Shown: piece after piece, positions 44,362 through 57,149 of the stretch
How the letters are laid out: each line of letters starts with the position of its first letter
Position numbering within the stretch: position 1 is the first letter of the stretch
Assembly (NCBI GenBank): GCA_027382625.1
Contig: JAJKFJ010021942.1
Span: 91,731 to 155,730 of the forward strand
Direction of reading: 5' to 3'
Origin: Tetmemena sp. SeJ-2015
Lineage: Eukaryota; Ciliophora; Spirotrichea; Sporadotrichida; Oxytrichidae
Length of the DNA: 64,000 bases
Notes under the pieces: model-generated
The model's database searches: none
What the model was told of the DNA's origin: nothing
What the model saw: only the letters and a program-made list of their open reading frames with translations
Made by a program: the position numbers and the translations under genes

Positions 44362-45413
44362 ATGGAAAAGCTATCAGACTTATAAAAAGATAAAGCTGCA
44401 AACAATAAAGAGAAGGAGTAAAAGACTTAGAAAGCTCGTAAAAAGGGAAATTAAAAGCAAGTTAAGGGGAATGGTATTCAACAGAGTATGCTAGCTAATC
44501 CTAGAAAGCTGATGATGATATGGGTGAGGCATGGGGAGAGGCAAGATTGCAAAACTTTAATAAGGGATGACTCAGAATTAGAAAAGAAGTTTAAGAAAGA
44601 CAAGGATGCTCCACTTACAGATGTTGGAATATAGTAAGCTGTGCAAGTTGCTGAAGTAATAAGGAGACAGTTATTTTAAGTGGCTGGCTTCAATAGAGAA
44701 GATTTGCTTTTATAAAAAGACATAGATAGTCCTTATTAAAGCTAAAAGCTTTGTATTTACACTTCCCCTATGCTTAGAGCATTTCAGACTGCTACTTCTA
44801 TAGCTCAAACACTCTGCGATTCAAATTAATTAATACTTTTACTTTAATTAAGGAACAGTGATAGTTAACAATAACCTAGCAATCAAACAGAAGCTTACAC
44901 TTGGTAAAGATATGATAACAAATGGAAAGATAAACACAATTACTAAGGAAGAATTTCTAACTGAATATTGCTCAGACCAAATCTAAGATTACTCTTAGTT
45001 TGAGAGTTCATTGCCAATTCCTTGCTTTCCTGAGAAGGAAGGAGACTACAAGAGAAGATATTTAGGAGGGTTTAAAGAATTGGTCAGAAGACAGTTTCAA
45101 AGATAAGATAAAGAAGAGACGAGGTAGGAAGAATAAAATGGACCTATACCAACCATTAAAATTTAATTTATTAGTTTAATTAGAATAATGTGTTATATCC
45201 TAGTTTCTCATCATACTGCTAAACCTAAGTAGGGATATTTTTTTATTTTATATTTCTAACACAAAGTATATTGAGCTGATAGCCAAAATGTTTGATAAAA
45301 AGTGGAAGGAGAAGTACCAGTTCTGTTATTGCTACTCATTTCAAATGATGATATAAGAATCAAACAATGAATAAGGGTTTGATATTACATCTATTAAAGT
45401 AATAAATAGGTGA
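44362..45413 (+). CDS. Histidine phosphatase (phosphoglycerate-mutase-like) family protein 1
   Basis: Lys/Gln-rich N-terminus, then the catalytic RHG motif in MMIWVRHGERQDCKTLIRD, the PLTDVGIQQAVQVAEVI block, TSPMLRAFQTATSIAQTLC, and a C-terminal LVSHHTA motif (about 45200) that supplies the second catalytic His. It ends KVINR at TGA 45411-45413. Frame changes near 44820-44880 and 45150-45290 sit in AT-rich bases and mark IESs that I did not resolve. It faces a related gene on the opposite strand, 63 bp away tail to tail. Substrate unknown (UBASH3/TFIIIC-tau55-like or phosphosugar). Confidence 0.8.
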
Positions 45414-45476
45414 TGATAAATGTTTGCTTTAAATAACTTATTGCATTTATGTTTAATAAGATATTACAAACATTAT

Positions 45477-46661
45477 TCACTTGTATAAAACGAAGGTTTT
45501 CGTCAGAACATGTCCTTAACTAAAATTGGGGTTTATATCTGCGTGAAAGCAAAGCGTAGAACAATAACTAGGACCCATGTACTTCAGTCTCTTATTGTAT
45601 TTATTCAAAAAAACATCATTTAAAATAAATTCAAGAGCAGGTTAATAGCTTTATGATGCGATACCATAATGATTACTTAATTATTCTAAGAGGCTCCTTT
45701 ATTTCCTCTACTACTAAAATCTTTATCTTTGCTTTCTTCTGCTTTTTAACCGTCATCATTTTAAGCAGGTAGTATATTAGATTTAGTCTCTTCTTATTCC
45801 TATTCATCATTTTTTGGTTAGTTATCTTTGAACTTCTTAGTATAATGATTTTGAATGATCTCTTCAAAGCAGAGCATATATCGTTTAATACTTCATATGA
45901 AATTATAATTTCTATTTATAATGATAATTCGTTTCTTGAAAGCTTACTCATCATCAAAGCCAAAAATGGTATATAAATAATTCTTTGCTCATCTTCTGGG
46001 AAAACTGGCGGAGGCATCTAAGTAAGTGGGTCTTTTTAAATGTCTACTACTTTGGCATCAAGTCTATTCTATATAAGTTCTTGCTTGTCTTCTATTGCAA
46101 AGTGGCCATGCTCTAGAGGGTTTTTCTTATGGCCTGACTTCACTTTCACACATAAGTTTTCGCTAGTCAAAAGCACTCTGCTGTTCTGCTCTATTTTATT
46201 ATAGGAAGAAGAAGAAAAGAAGATAATTTATAATTTTGAGTCCTTCAAAGAGATAGGCAGCTGTTTGCAGTGTGCGAATCATGGGAGAGCTGAGAACTGT
46301 AACATCAGCTCCCTCAAAGCCCTAGCTCAACATGCACTCATTAATTCTTTAGCCTGCTATGTGTGCTTAGCTCTTTCCATTGTCTGTCAAGGGTGGATCA
46401 AAAGTATGCTCAACACGCACTTTCTGCTTCCCAAATAGGTTTTAGAAAAAAGTTTGGTCTGCTCTCTCTCCATGTCGAACCAAAGATAAACAAGATATTT
46501 TAAACCCAGAAGATCAGACACTTAGGCTTCTGATTTGCAATGGACAAAGGATTTACTGGCGAGCGTAAAGTTGTAGATACATAGACTTCTTAAGGATGTG
46601 ATTCTGTTGTTACATTCTCTTAATCTTCTGACTGCTTTTCAGTTTAACTAGTTGATTCCAT
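45477..46661 (-). CDS. Histidine phosphatase family protein 2
   Basis: ATG 46661 (MESTSQTEKQSEDQENVTTE). The catalytic motif is created by IES removal: a 25-bp insert with GGTT pointers (46478-46502) splits it, and deletion gives CLIFWVRHGERADQ. Then DPPLTDNGKSQAHIAGQRI, VLSSPMIRTLQTAAYLFEG, an acidic/Gln-rich insert (NDEQEQEETKSNILPA) and IIMVSHHKAINLLLNLF with the C-terminal catalytic His. The last segment, KYMGPSYCSTLCFHADINPN, ends at TGA 45477-45479. Further IESs lie around 46200-46240, 45860-45960 and 45600-45640. Convergent paralog of the gene at 44362. Confidence 0.8.
46478..46502 (-). other. IES in the catalytic motif of histidine phosphatase 2 (25 bp, pointer GGTT)
   Basis: Excision creates the RHG motif context CLIFWVRHGERADQ. 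Confidence 0.9.
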
Positions 46662-46767
46662 TGTGATAAGTTTTTAAATTATTACTGTAATTAGTAATCA
46701 ATCTTATTCTTTCCATAAAGAAAATATCAATGGATTTAAGAAATAAAGCTTATTAAACTTACTTGGA

Positions 46768-47343
46768 ATGGATGAAACTAACCCTGAAAACTTTGCAGCT
46801 TTCACTCTTCCAAACACCTCTCTTAATAACTCTCAATCTCAATTGAGACCTATGTAGGCTCTATATCCCATCACCTCCTCTTCTCCCAGAGTCATTGGGA
46901 ATCACAGATTCTCAGAGTATCAAGAATAATCCTCAGCTGCAGTTCCTTTCCATGCTAGCTTGTCCAAAATTTCTCATTCAGTGAGGACCACATGCTCTTT
47001 CTGCCGCAAGGTGACAGAGACTATAGTAAAGTACGAGACAACAAGAGAGCAGTGGTACTTGTGTATCTGCTTGTTTGCAACAGGCTTTGTTTGTCTGGCT
47101 CCTATAAGCTTCTACGCCAAGTCTTTTTATAACGCAGTTCACTATTGTGGCTAGTGTGCTCAGTATCTAGGGAGCAGCAGGCATGATCCCAGAGAATAGA
47201 AATGGCTCCAAAATCTCCTAGAATAGAATGGCTTAGCTAGGGATCGAGCCTAGGCTAGAGAAGGGAGTGAGGGCGATGGAACTCATGGAGAGTAGTCCCT
47301 TAAAAATCTTCACAGCTATAATGCCACTACTTATAACAAGTGA
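46768..47343 (+). CDS. LITAF-like domain membrane-associated zinc protein
   Basis: One uninterrupted frame of 191 codons, ATG 46768 to TGA 47341-47343, no intron or IES. The Ser/Pro-rich N-terminus is followed by the LITAF pattern: TTCSFCRKVTETIVKYE (first CxxC), a hydrophobic anchor (YLCICLFATGFVCLAPISFY) and VHYCGQC (second CxxC). Family members bind late endosome/lysosome membranes through the hydrophobic loop with Zn held by the two knuckles. The C-terminal tail is Gln/Arg-rich and unique. Confident at domain level. Confidence 0.82.
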
Positions 47344-47466
47344 GGCCTCTTATTATCTCATTTTGAGAAGCTGATCAAATTATTTTGATTATTAGAAAGT
47401 TTAAAGTATAACGATATTAATTCACTTTTACTTAATTAGCTTTTAAAGATTAATATTTAATTTATA

Positions 47467-50033
47467 ATGGACAGGTAGCTACTCAACTTAAGCTCAGAGG
47501 GCTTTAATGGCTTTGCAGTTGATAAAATTCCAAGGAAGTTTCAGAGGAAAATCAGAAAATTCAGAACTTCCTCTGTCTATTTTACCAACCAGCTTCATCG
47601 GGTTACCAAGTCTAACTATATATAATTTATATAAAGTATTTCTATTTAACTTGGGAATCAGTGAGAGAATTTAGTCTTCACAGTAGAAAAACAAGATAGT
47701 GGCTCAAATACCAACAGCAGAGATGACTTCTTAAAACATTGAAAGTGTTTTTGAGTTTAGACCTGGTAGCACCACAAACCAGACAGCCAAGTCAAGGCTC
47801 TCTATCGCTAAGAGCAGCTTCTACAAGAAACCTGTCGCATATCCTCTAATGCAGTAATAAGACAAGGAGTACTTTAATACCTCTATCTCCTAAAATCAAA
47901 GGAGAGCCGTCTCTCAAAGAAAGAGAAGTAGAAACTAATACTCAATACAGCAGCAACAGTACTTTAATGTTGTTATTCTATTTGATTTACCTGAATCAGC
48001 ATAGGGAACACCAACTAGCAGAGGGCCAACTAATGTCAAACAACTTTATGAGCAGCAATGAAGATGGCATAGTTAGAATGAGTGGTGAATCCACTGTGCT
48101 GAGTGGCAATGGCTAATTAGAGTACTTAAGAGAATCAAGATTCACAGGTACCTAAAATCTCAATGAGCAAACCATCCTATTCTTATTTAGTTTCTTATTA
48201 TGAATCTATGAGCAGCTGAAAAAGCATATACAATTCTCAAGAGGCACAAAAAACATTGATGAGGAAGATGCTGATGATGTAAAGTTAACTGAGTCTAAAG
48301 TCTTTAGCGTTAACTCCAAACACAATTTCAACTAAACTTAACGCTTTAACGATTTGGAAACTTCTTCGGGACTAGAATCCACTAACTTGATCTTCTCAAG
48401 ATTTACAAACCAATCAGCCACTGATCATTTTATTTATAATGCTAAAATGAATTTTTGCTCCAACGAACGAGAGACTACAGTAAAAGAAAGTTGTTCGTGC
48501 ATCCTTGAAATCAAGTCTTAATGAGACTGACTTCCAGGAGTAATTAGATTTAGTAAGTTATAATCTGGCTAGCTCAAGACCCATGTCGGCTATAAAACCT
48601 GGCTCCTCTAAGAACTCAACTTCTAACATTTTTGGCAAAAGCCAGCTCATGATTAAGTCTTCTCTAAGCAGAAAGCAACAGCAATAGCAATCGGAAGAGA
48701 CTCAGGCTTTGAATTTAAAAAAGCTAGATAGATCCAAGGATAGTCTTAAGCGAAGCACGCTTAAACATCATAACTCAGGTCTGGATTAATCTATCACCAG
48801 CGCTTTGAATAAATATACAACCTAGAAGCCTATATCTGCTACTCCTCAAAGCATTCTTATTAGCTCTGCACGACCTACGCAGCCCCATTAGCCCTAGCTA
48901 ACTGGTAAAGGACTGAGAGGAGTGAGAAAGTCTTTTTGCAGCTCTACTTTGGCTTAAAAGTATCCCCTTTCATCTCCCATAAATCAGAAACAACAACACC
49001 TCATGCTTAAAAACAATTTCTAATCAACAAAGCAAGAACTAGATCAGAGAAAATAAAAGTTACTCTCACTAGATAAGGCTAAAAGAGAGCAAATCATTCG
49101 TTCTATAGCCTCAAGTAAACTAAGAAGCGCCTCTACACTTCACTAGCTCAAAGAGAAAGAGGATCTTAACAATTCTGAGATAGAGGATCTGTAAAGGCAA
49201 ATTGAGAACAAGAGGAGGGAGAAGGAGAATAGCTTACTAAGGGGAGATCAAATTATCAAGGATCAAAGACAACAAAATTATGATGAATATATACAAAAGT
49301 TTCTCAAGACAAAGCGAGAGCTTGAAGAAATAAAGTAGCAAGGAGAGAGTGATACACTTAGACTACAGTTAGAAATTAAGAAGCTCAACTTCATCAATCA
49401 CTTAAATTAGAAAATATATTTTGTTGAAATGTATGCATATTCCTTTTTCAAATGAGACTAAGCAGAAAGAGAATGAAAAGAGAAAAGCAGTCAGGAAAGA
49501 GTTAGAGGAAAGACTTAGTCTACTCACAGCTTAGAATGTAGATTTCAATGAGAGATTTGTGCAGCTTAAGAAATCCAACACTGACTATCTAGATAAGTTT
49601 ATGAGAGAGGGTGGAGGAAACTTTTCTCAAAATGCAGAGTTTAAAGTTTAAGAGCTAAAATATTCAAACACTCACTTCCTTTCTTTATCTTTTTAAGCAA
49701 AAGGTGTTCAAGCAGGAGCACGACAAGAAGATGCTTTTGAAAGAGATAGACAAAGTGGAGATACAAATTAGAAGAGACACTACTGACATGGAACGCAAAA
49801 GACTCTTCAAGGATAGAGTAACTGAGTTCCTAGAAGCCATAGTTCGTCATCAGAATAAGAAGAATTAGAACCCACTTGAAAAAGAACTAGAATTCAAGGA
49901 TGTGGGCAGAAAACTCATGAAAGAAGCCTGTCTCTAATTTGGATTCAATGAATAAGATCTTGTAAGAAAGTTCAAGCCTAAAGAGCAAAAGACAGAGAGG
50001 AAGTCCAGTAAATCATTCACTAGAAAAGAATGA
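47467..50033 (+). CDS. Coiled-coil protein, Ser/Gln-rich N-terminal half
   Basis: ATG 47467 (MDRQLLNLSSEGFNGFAVDK). Ser/Gln/Arg-rich low-complexity region to about 48.9 kb (RRAVSQRKRSRNQYSIQQQQ, KPGSSKNSTSNIFG-like), then coiled coil: KRELEEIKQQGESDTLRLQ, ELEERLSLLTAQNVDFNERF, EIDKVEIQIRRDTTDMERKR, and a short C-terminal block (DVGRKLMKEACLQFGFNEQD) before TGA 50031-50033. One clear IES, 49404-49449 (AAAT pointers), joins HLN to ETKQKENEK; several others are implied near 47620-47660, 47975-47995, 48140-48240, 48400-48450 and 49650-49700. Family not recognised. Confidence 0.6.
49404..49449 (+). other. IES in coiled-coil gene (46 bp, pointer AAAT)
   Basis: Excision joins KLNFINHLN to ETKQKENEKRKAV and removes a TGA. 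Confidence 0.82.
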
Positions 50034-50519
50034 AATTAGCTTATTTATCCAATTTCTTTATCATTCTATCGTGTAATAGAGGGTGTGGAGGAATTCAAAT
50101 GGGTTTGGGTGATTTGATAATAAGAAAAATATTTGTATAATTCTTCATAACTAATGCAAAATGAAATGAGATCTTATAAGTGCTGAATGCGAAATCTGAG
50201 TGCGAGAGTTATCTCGAATATTGTTTTAATTAGCTTGAGATTTATCAGCAATTTACTACCTAAATGAGCGTTTCCTCTTGCTCTTCTCACTTTTAAAATG
50301 AGAACGCTTGAGTTTCTTATTTGCATATCTGTTTAATGGTCCTTCTCTCTTTGGCTTCTTTGTCCTTAATATACAATCTAAATATAGCGTCATCATTACC
50401 TCAAATCAAGATAGCAAGCAAACAAAAAGTTTCATTTAATTCCTAAGATACCTCATTTCAGACTTCGCAACCTTTCATTCCTTTAAGCGTTTTATATTGA
50501 GCTCGTGCGTTGATCAGAT
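50034..50519. other. Convergent 3' interval
   Basis: AT-rich, between the coiled-coil gene and Rab6. Nothing recognised. Confidence 0.45.
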
Positions 50520-51241
<722 letters not shown>

Positions 51242-51435
51242 TATATTTTCCTAGTATTAAATTTCAATTTAGAATTGGCGTCCCACACAATTAAACAGCT
51301 ACACTTACCTATCCAGTCTCTCTCTCTCTCCTTACTTTGAATTCAAATTCTCAAATTTACCATAAATCTCGAGTCACTATGCATCTCAATAGAGAAATGA
51401 TAGCAAATAATTTCAGAAATTATAAGTAAATCAAA

Positions 51436-52588
51436 ATGAGTAGAGGAGCAAAGAAACAGTCTAACTTTTCAGGGCATGCAAATTCCGCAGGCGACTCTTT
51501 TTTCAAATCAAAAGACGAGGGTGATAAGAAACTGAGTGCGCTGGAGAGAGAGGCCTAAGAGACAATCAGGAAACTAGACACGAGATCTGGATTAGTGGAG
51601 ATCTATCTTGGCAACTAAGCAGATGAGGAGTATAACCCAGCTCAACCAAATGACTTTGAAAAGATAATTGGAAGAGCCAAAGCACTGAAGAAGGAACTTA
51701 CACTCAGAGTGGAGAAAGAGAGAATAGCTCGCAGGCAGATTCAAATCCAGGAGTATTTTTATTTTCAAATAGAGTGTTTAAAAATCAAGTATTTTAATTT
51801 AAGAATAGCTATTGCTGAGCAAGGACAAACAAGATGAGGATGAAGTCGACTTTAGTGAGATGACTGGAGATGAGATTTTTGAGTACAGAAGAAAGAAAAA
51901 GCTTCAATCTCAGCAACAAGAGCAATTGATTGCTCTTTAATATCACATTCAATTTTTAGTATTGCTCAAGCGATGGGAGAAGAGCAAGAGGAAGGAGGTG
52001 CTAGGGTAGGAGACGATAAGATAAAGAAGATGATGTAAGCTTTGGGTTGGAAAGGTAAAGGACTTGGAAAAGAAGAGCAAGGAATCCTTAATCCACTTAT
52101 TGCCAAAAAGACTGACGCAAACTCTGCTATTATTGTGGAGAGCGCTATAACTCATGAGCTTTTGGAATAGCAGAGACAGCAAGCTATGATGATGCAGGTT
52201 GACAAGGTAAGCAACTATCCGCATCATTAAATTAATTATATGTTGATAAAATAATAAATTGGTTTTGCAATAACTGCCACCTAAGATATCAAAGGCTATT
52301 GTGTTTGAGAATCTAGTCTCAATCCAAGAAGTAGATGAGAATCTAAGGGATGAAGTAAAGATGGAGTGTGAGAAGAATGGAGAAGTCTCTCTTTGTTTAG
52401 TGCACACAGTACCATCTGAAGAGCTCGTGAGAGTTTTTGCAGAATATAAAGATATCGAGTGTGCTAAGCTAGCCTATCTAGACTTTAGGATAAGAGATTT
52501 CGCTGGCAAAATGATCCAGGTAGATTTCTATGACGAGGAATCCCTTAAAAAGAGGTAGTTCAATCTGCCTTCACTCAATTAATTTTGA
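51436..52588 (+). CDS. RBM17: Splicing factor RBM17/SPF45
   Basis: Alternative splicing factor. ATG 51436. Acidic/Lys-rich N-terminus with NDFEKIIGRAKALKKEL, a UAR-rich helix, then a G-patch (IKKMMQALGWKGKGLGKEEQ) and a C-terminal UHM/RRM (ENLVSIQEVDENLRDEVKME, CEKNGEVSLCLVH, RVFAEYKDIECAKLAYLDFR, GKMIQVDFYDEE), the domain order of SPF45. TGA 52586-52588. IESs: 51929-51960 (ATTGCTC, joins LIA to QAMGEE) and 52193-52265 (TGCA). A third insert at 51751-51802 fits a 2-bp GA pointer that gives QIQEQLLLSKD in frame. The second IES begins with a false 5' splice site (GTAAGC) but lacks a usable acceptor. Confidence 0.9.
51929..51960 (+). other. IES in RBM17 (32 bp, pointer ATTGCTC)
   Basis: Seven-base pointer. 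Excision joins QQQEQLIA to QAMGEEQEEGGAR. Confidence 0.9.
52193..52265 (+). other. IES in RBM17 (73 bp, pointer TGCA)
   Basis: Excision joins RQQAMMQ to QLPPKISKAIVFENL and corrects the frame; no splice acceptor fits. Confidence 0.85.
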
Positions 52589-52774
52589 ACTTTCCACTTT
52601 TAACCTCACTCCAGTCTTTGATTGATTACTTTATTCCTCACATCGAACTAATTTCTGTATTGTAATTAGGGAGTGAGTGAGTTGATAGGGAAGGTTCTTA
52701 GTAATAAATATGCATGTGAGTATATTTAGGCAAGATCTGCTTTGTGATTATTATTGAATATATTAATTGGCAAG

Positions 52775-53427
52775 ATGGTTAAGCACAATAATTAACTTCC
52801 CAACGCTCACTTCAGAAAGCACTGGGCTAGATTCGTGAAGACCTGGTTCAATCAGCCCGCCAGAAAGCAGAGAAGAGCTCTTAACAGACAGGAGAAGGCC
52901 GCCGCCGTTTTCCCCCGCCCCGTCGAGACTCTCAGACCCCTCGTCCACAGCTCCACCAGAAAGTACAATTCCAAGTTAAGATACGGAAGAGGCTTCACCC
53001 TCGCAGAGCTGAGAAAGGCCAAGCTGAGCCCCGCTTTCGCCCAGACCATCGGCATCTCCGTCGACCACAGACGCCACTCCGTTTCAGAGGAGGCCCTCCA
53101 GCTCAACGCCCAGAGACTTGAGAGTTACAAGAGCAAGATGATTCTGTTCCCCAGACGCGCTGACAAGCCCAAGAAGGAGAGGTCAACGACGCCACCGCCG
53201 ACAAGATCAAGTCCGCTGAGTCTGCCAAGCAAAACACCTCCAAGCACGTCTTCGACAAGCCCGCTACAAAGCTCCACGTTGCTTCCCAGAAGATCACCAA
53301 GGAGCACAGAGACGTCAAGGTCTTCAAGAAGCTCAGACAACTCAGAACCAACGCCAAGTACTTGGGCAAGAGAGAGAAGAAGGCCAAGGAAGCCGCCGAG
53401 GCTGCCGCCGCTGCCAAGGAAAAGTGA
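52775..53427 (+). CDS. RPL13: 60S ribosomal protein eL13 (RPL13)
   Basis: Large-subunit ribosomal protein. ATG 52775, MVKHNNQLPNAHFRKHWARF, then FNQPARKQRRALNRQEKA, FPRPVETLRPLVHSSTRKYN, LRYGRGFTLAELRKA and IGISVDHRRHSVSEE, all matching eL13. C-terminal part: HRDVKVFKKLRQLRTNAKYL and an Ala/Lys tail, TGA 53425-53427. No IES or intron. Codon choice is strongly biased to C-ending codons (CCC, GCC, CTC, AAC), unlike its neighbours, as expected for a very highly expressed gene. One base is missing at about 53177 (AAGG instead of AAGGG), shifting the frame between PKK and EVNDATADKI; in so conserved a gene this is most likely an assembly error. Confidence 0.92.
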
Positions 53428-53880
53428 GGAACCTCCAGTGCAATCCCAGAGCGCTTTGCAGTCAGGCCTCGTGCCAGCTGCGAGGGAGAGCTTATTTCTA
53501 AAAATTCAATACCAACCAGCAATCACGAATAATTATATGGCTACTCTCTCTCATATTAACATAGAGTGATTTATTATGGAATGTTTCTAAGTGATATCTT
53601 ATTGCTCTTATTCAATCTTTCTTGTTGTTTTCTCCACCTATTTATTATTATTTATTGAGCAAGTCCACTCCCCTAATTATAAAGCAGCAATTAATATCTT
53701 GCTTTTCTCGCTTCTTATTAATTACATCTCTAGTCACTAATCATTATCTCTCATTGTTCTAATCATTAGTTTATTTATTTCTATTAAAACAATTAAAACA
53801 GTAAAGTGGCACTTCTAATCGCAAATCCTCCTTTGCGCTCTGATGAGGAGCTTAATTGAATTAATTATATAAAACTGTTA
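53428..53880. other. Intergenic
   Basis: 3' flank of eL13 and 5' flank of the PH-domain gene. No coding signal after about 53570. Confidence 0.45.
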
Positions 53881-56724
53881 ATGAAAGGCTACACTCAAAT
53901 GCCACCACCTCAATAACCCTAATCAGCAAAGCAAGTCGGGCCTATACTCGGCCCAGCACCCAGGCTATAATCAAAGTTCGAGCACTAAGCACTAGCTGTA
54001 GGGGAACTCTAGTTCTCACTAGGGTGCTAACTTTGGGTCTGATATTTCGAGTATCATGCTGCCAAGTGCTAACAGCCACATGGGCATCAATAACAACACA
54101 GCGCCCAGCGACTACCAAAATATGAGAGATCACCAACACTAATAGTACTATGGGATGTATAACAATAACAACAATACCACAGGTGGAAGCCCTTAATATA
54201 CTCATTAGCAAACTTATAACGATTCTAAGGTCACACCGAGAGGTGGTCATACCTAAGGACCTACTCCTTCCAATCAAAACCTCAATACTTACAACTCCAA
54301 CAACTCTAAGAGGAGAGAAACTGCTGATAATAAATTATTATAGATATTATTTCTTAATGATATAAACGCCGTTGCGAGGGGAGGAGATAATGCAAGCTAG
54401 CATTAACAGTAAGGCTCTAGATCAGAAAACAATAAACTAAATGCTCATCCGATCTTAAGAAGATGAAGAAAACTACTCTAATCAGTCTTCACAGCAGATT
54501 GAAGTGGGCTATTTCTGTTAACTAAACGCAGATTTCAAATCTACTGAGGAGGAAATCAGAAAGTAAGTTACTTCACACTCATAAATTTAAATCTATCCTA
54601 TCGAATCCTTTCCATATCTTAAATTATTCCTTTAGTAACTATCTCTCGATGACTAATAAACTATAAAAGGAGCTGAAGTTAAGCAACTAGTTAATGGGTG
54701 AGCCTGGAGCAAACTCAATAGTTAAAAATAACTTGCATCAACTGAGAAGCATCATCACAGCTTACCAGTTTCTGTTCAGAGGAAAAGGAGAGAAATAAGT
54801 ACATAAACATGATTAGACTCAGATCTCTCATCTCATAACACCTTTACTAATTAATTTATTGATTTAATTTTACCTTAACAGGAAGGCAGCTCTAAAGATG
54901 GTCACATCTATCCTTTCCTAATCTTTAGTGTTAACGAGAGTGATGACGTAAGTACATGAAATCATATATTTCTTCCCTTCTAAACTTTTCTGTAGAATAG
55001 GATGCTTGAGCTGAACTTCGTAGAGAACGTTATGAATGATAGATACAAAGATCACATCTGTCGCTCTTACCACTTCTCCATGATAAAGAAAGTAGTAAAG
55101 GGTTTCAAGTACGATGAGTTCTTCATAGAGTTCAATAACGATAAACCCATAACCTACTATGCAAACTTCCCACTTCAAAGAGACTATATAGTCGATATCA
55201 TCAATCTAGCAATAGACGAGATAAGACTTCAAAAGGATAAGAATAGGGGGACAATTAATAACCCAGATAATCATAATCTCACTACCAAGGGAGCTGGAGG
55301 AGTTATGGATATAGCTTTCGTCAAGACCAGCTTAGATCTTAAATTCATCATGGATGATTTTGTTCTTCCACCTAAGAGTATTGCAAAAGCTCAAGTTCTC
55401 AAGAAGAACAAGAACTTGGGTTGGGAGAAAAGATATCTTCCTCTTGGTTATTCTCAACTGATTATAGCAAGGGACCCTGACTTCATGAATATAGTAAATG
55501 TTGTACCTTTAGAAGGTGGGTATGTGCTCATTAAGAAACCAAGAGACTTTGCAGGATCTCATTCTACAACTCATGGCAGAGATTTCGTTTTCAAATTTGG
55601 AGTCGCTGACGACCTAGTTAACTGGTAAACCTATAATTTATTTTGTCTCTCATACATATTTCATTTTCTCGTTTACCATCACTTGCAGAGTGCGATTGCA
55701 AAAGAAGTAAAGATAAAGAAATATACGAAACGAGTAATAGAGCAGCACGAGAAAATGAGCAACCAAAACAAGGCAGAGTAGTTTAAGAAACTAATTTCAG
55801 ACACTGAAGAACGTATGAATGATCTGCTCAAGTGTATCCAAGCAAAGAGAAAGTTTGAGAAAGAAAACCAAAGCGATTAGGAGTTTAAGGAGTACATGGA
55901 GAAGAATTAACAGTACTCACAGTAGCGGAGGTGGAGAGCATAGTCACTTGAGGGATAAGTTCATTGGGATAGGATAACTTCTGCTCGGATAAAACTTCAT
56001 CCAGCAACTAAGTGGGACTGCTGGAGGGGCAGGTGGAAATAAGGGGAATAGGGACAGCTCTCTTAAGAATTAGAACTCTTAAGGTAATCTTGGAGCAAAG
56101 AACGGAGAGCACTATCAGAAATCTGGAATGAGAAAGACAGTAATAAAAAAGATGATGAATACATAGGGAGAGAGCGGTCAAGGAGGTAGCTCTACGGCAG
56201 GCGGAGGCACTCATGAACCTCAAGACTCAGACTATGAGGAATATATAGTACACAAGGAAGGTAATGAGGAGATTCACATCACAGGGAAAGCGAGGAAACA
56301 ACTTACTTGGTCGATTATGCAGTCTTCTAATCTGGAAAAATCGAGTATGAATTTCTTAAAGAGTGGGAATCTTGGAGGGACAACTTTCGGCTCACCTGGT
56401 GGTCGCTCTGGAATATAAGATGATAATACATATATGCAGACACTTGGTGGAGAACCCCTGACAACAAAAGGTAGCGGAGTGGGAGATGACATTCATTTTA
56501 CTGGCTATAAGAGTAATGGAACTGGTGGTGGAAGATCTAGATAAGTAGTGGAGGGTGAGGAAGTAATGAACACTGAGGGAAACGGCCCAGGCAGTAGTTT
56601 TAAATCAAATGAAAGAAGAGGGAAGAAGAGAAATGCAAACCTAAACAAAGTAGGGGGAGTCAGAGGAAAGGGCTTCTCAGAAGACTAATAGAAACAGTTT
56701 GACCAAGATACGATAGCTTATTGA
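53881..56724 (+). CDS. PH-domain protein with Asn/Gln-rich N-terminus and Gly/Ser-rich C-terminus
   Basis: ATG 53881; the first codons and the following Gln/Asn/Ser region (NSSSHQGANFGSDISSIML) are in different frames, so a small IES or indel lies near 53915. Then SQQIEVGYFCQLNADFKSTE, NYLSMTNKLQKELKLSNQLM, YHFSMIKKVVKGFKYDEFFI, and a PH-like domain at about 55400-55640 (VLKKNKNLGWEKRYLPLGYS, LIIARDP, GRDFVFKFG, LVNW as the C-terminal Trp helix). A charged coil and a Gly/Ser-rich tail (GESGQGGSSTAGGGTHEPQ) follow to TGA 56722-56724. Inserts near 54340-54365, 54565-54640, 54795-54880, 54945-54995 and 55625-55690 are introns or IESs not fully resolved. Lipid binding is inferred from the PH-like domain only. 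Confidence 0.6.
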
Positions 56725-57149
56725 AAAGAACAATAAAGGTATTGAAATTTAACAACAATTTGCAAATTTGAAGTTCGATTTTTACATTAAGATTTTTTAG
56801 ATTCAATTTCAACATAAAAAATTTATACAAAATCAAATATTTTTGTTTTAAAATAATTAAGTTTTATTTACTTTTTTAAAATTCTTAAATATTAAATTGG
56901 AATAATTTTTAAAAAGGTAATTTAAAATTCAGTTTTTTTCTCAATTCATTTAAAATTTTTCAGGGCCATTTTAAAATTTAAAATTTTAAATTAATTTTTT
57001 TAAATTTTAAATTTATAATAAAGAGGGAAGAATTAAAAAGAATGTTTGACCTTGGTTTTTTTTCCCCTTTTTATTCCCTTTCAAAAAATTTTCCCAAAAT
57101 TAATTTTTAAAAAAATTTTTTTTTATAAATTCCAAAGTAAAAGCACCAG
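56725..57149. other. Homopolymer-rich spacer
   Basis: Dense T, A, C and G runs (for example 57050-57130). It adjoins the point where transporter 5 loses its C-terminus. Either germline-limited DNA or poorly assembled sequence. Confidence 0.5.

Noticed and set aside
52852..53522. Long minus-strand ORFs over eL13
   Set aside because: Shadows of the strongly biased eL13 coding strand.
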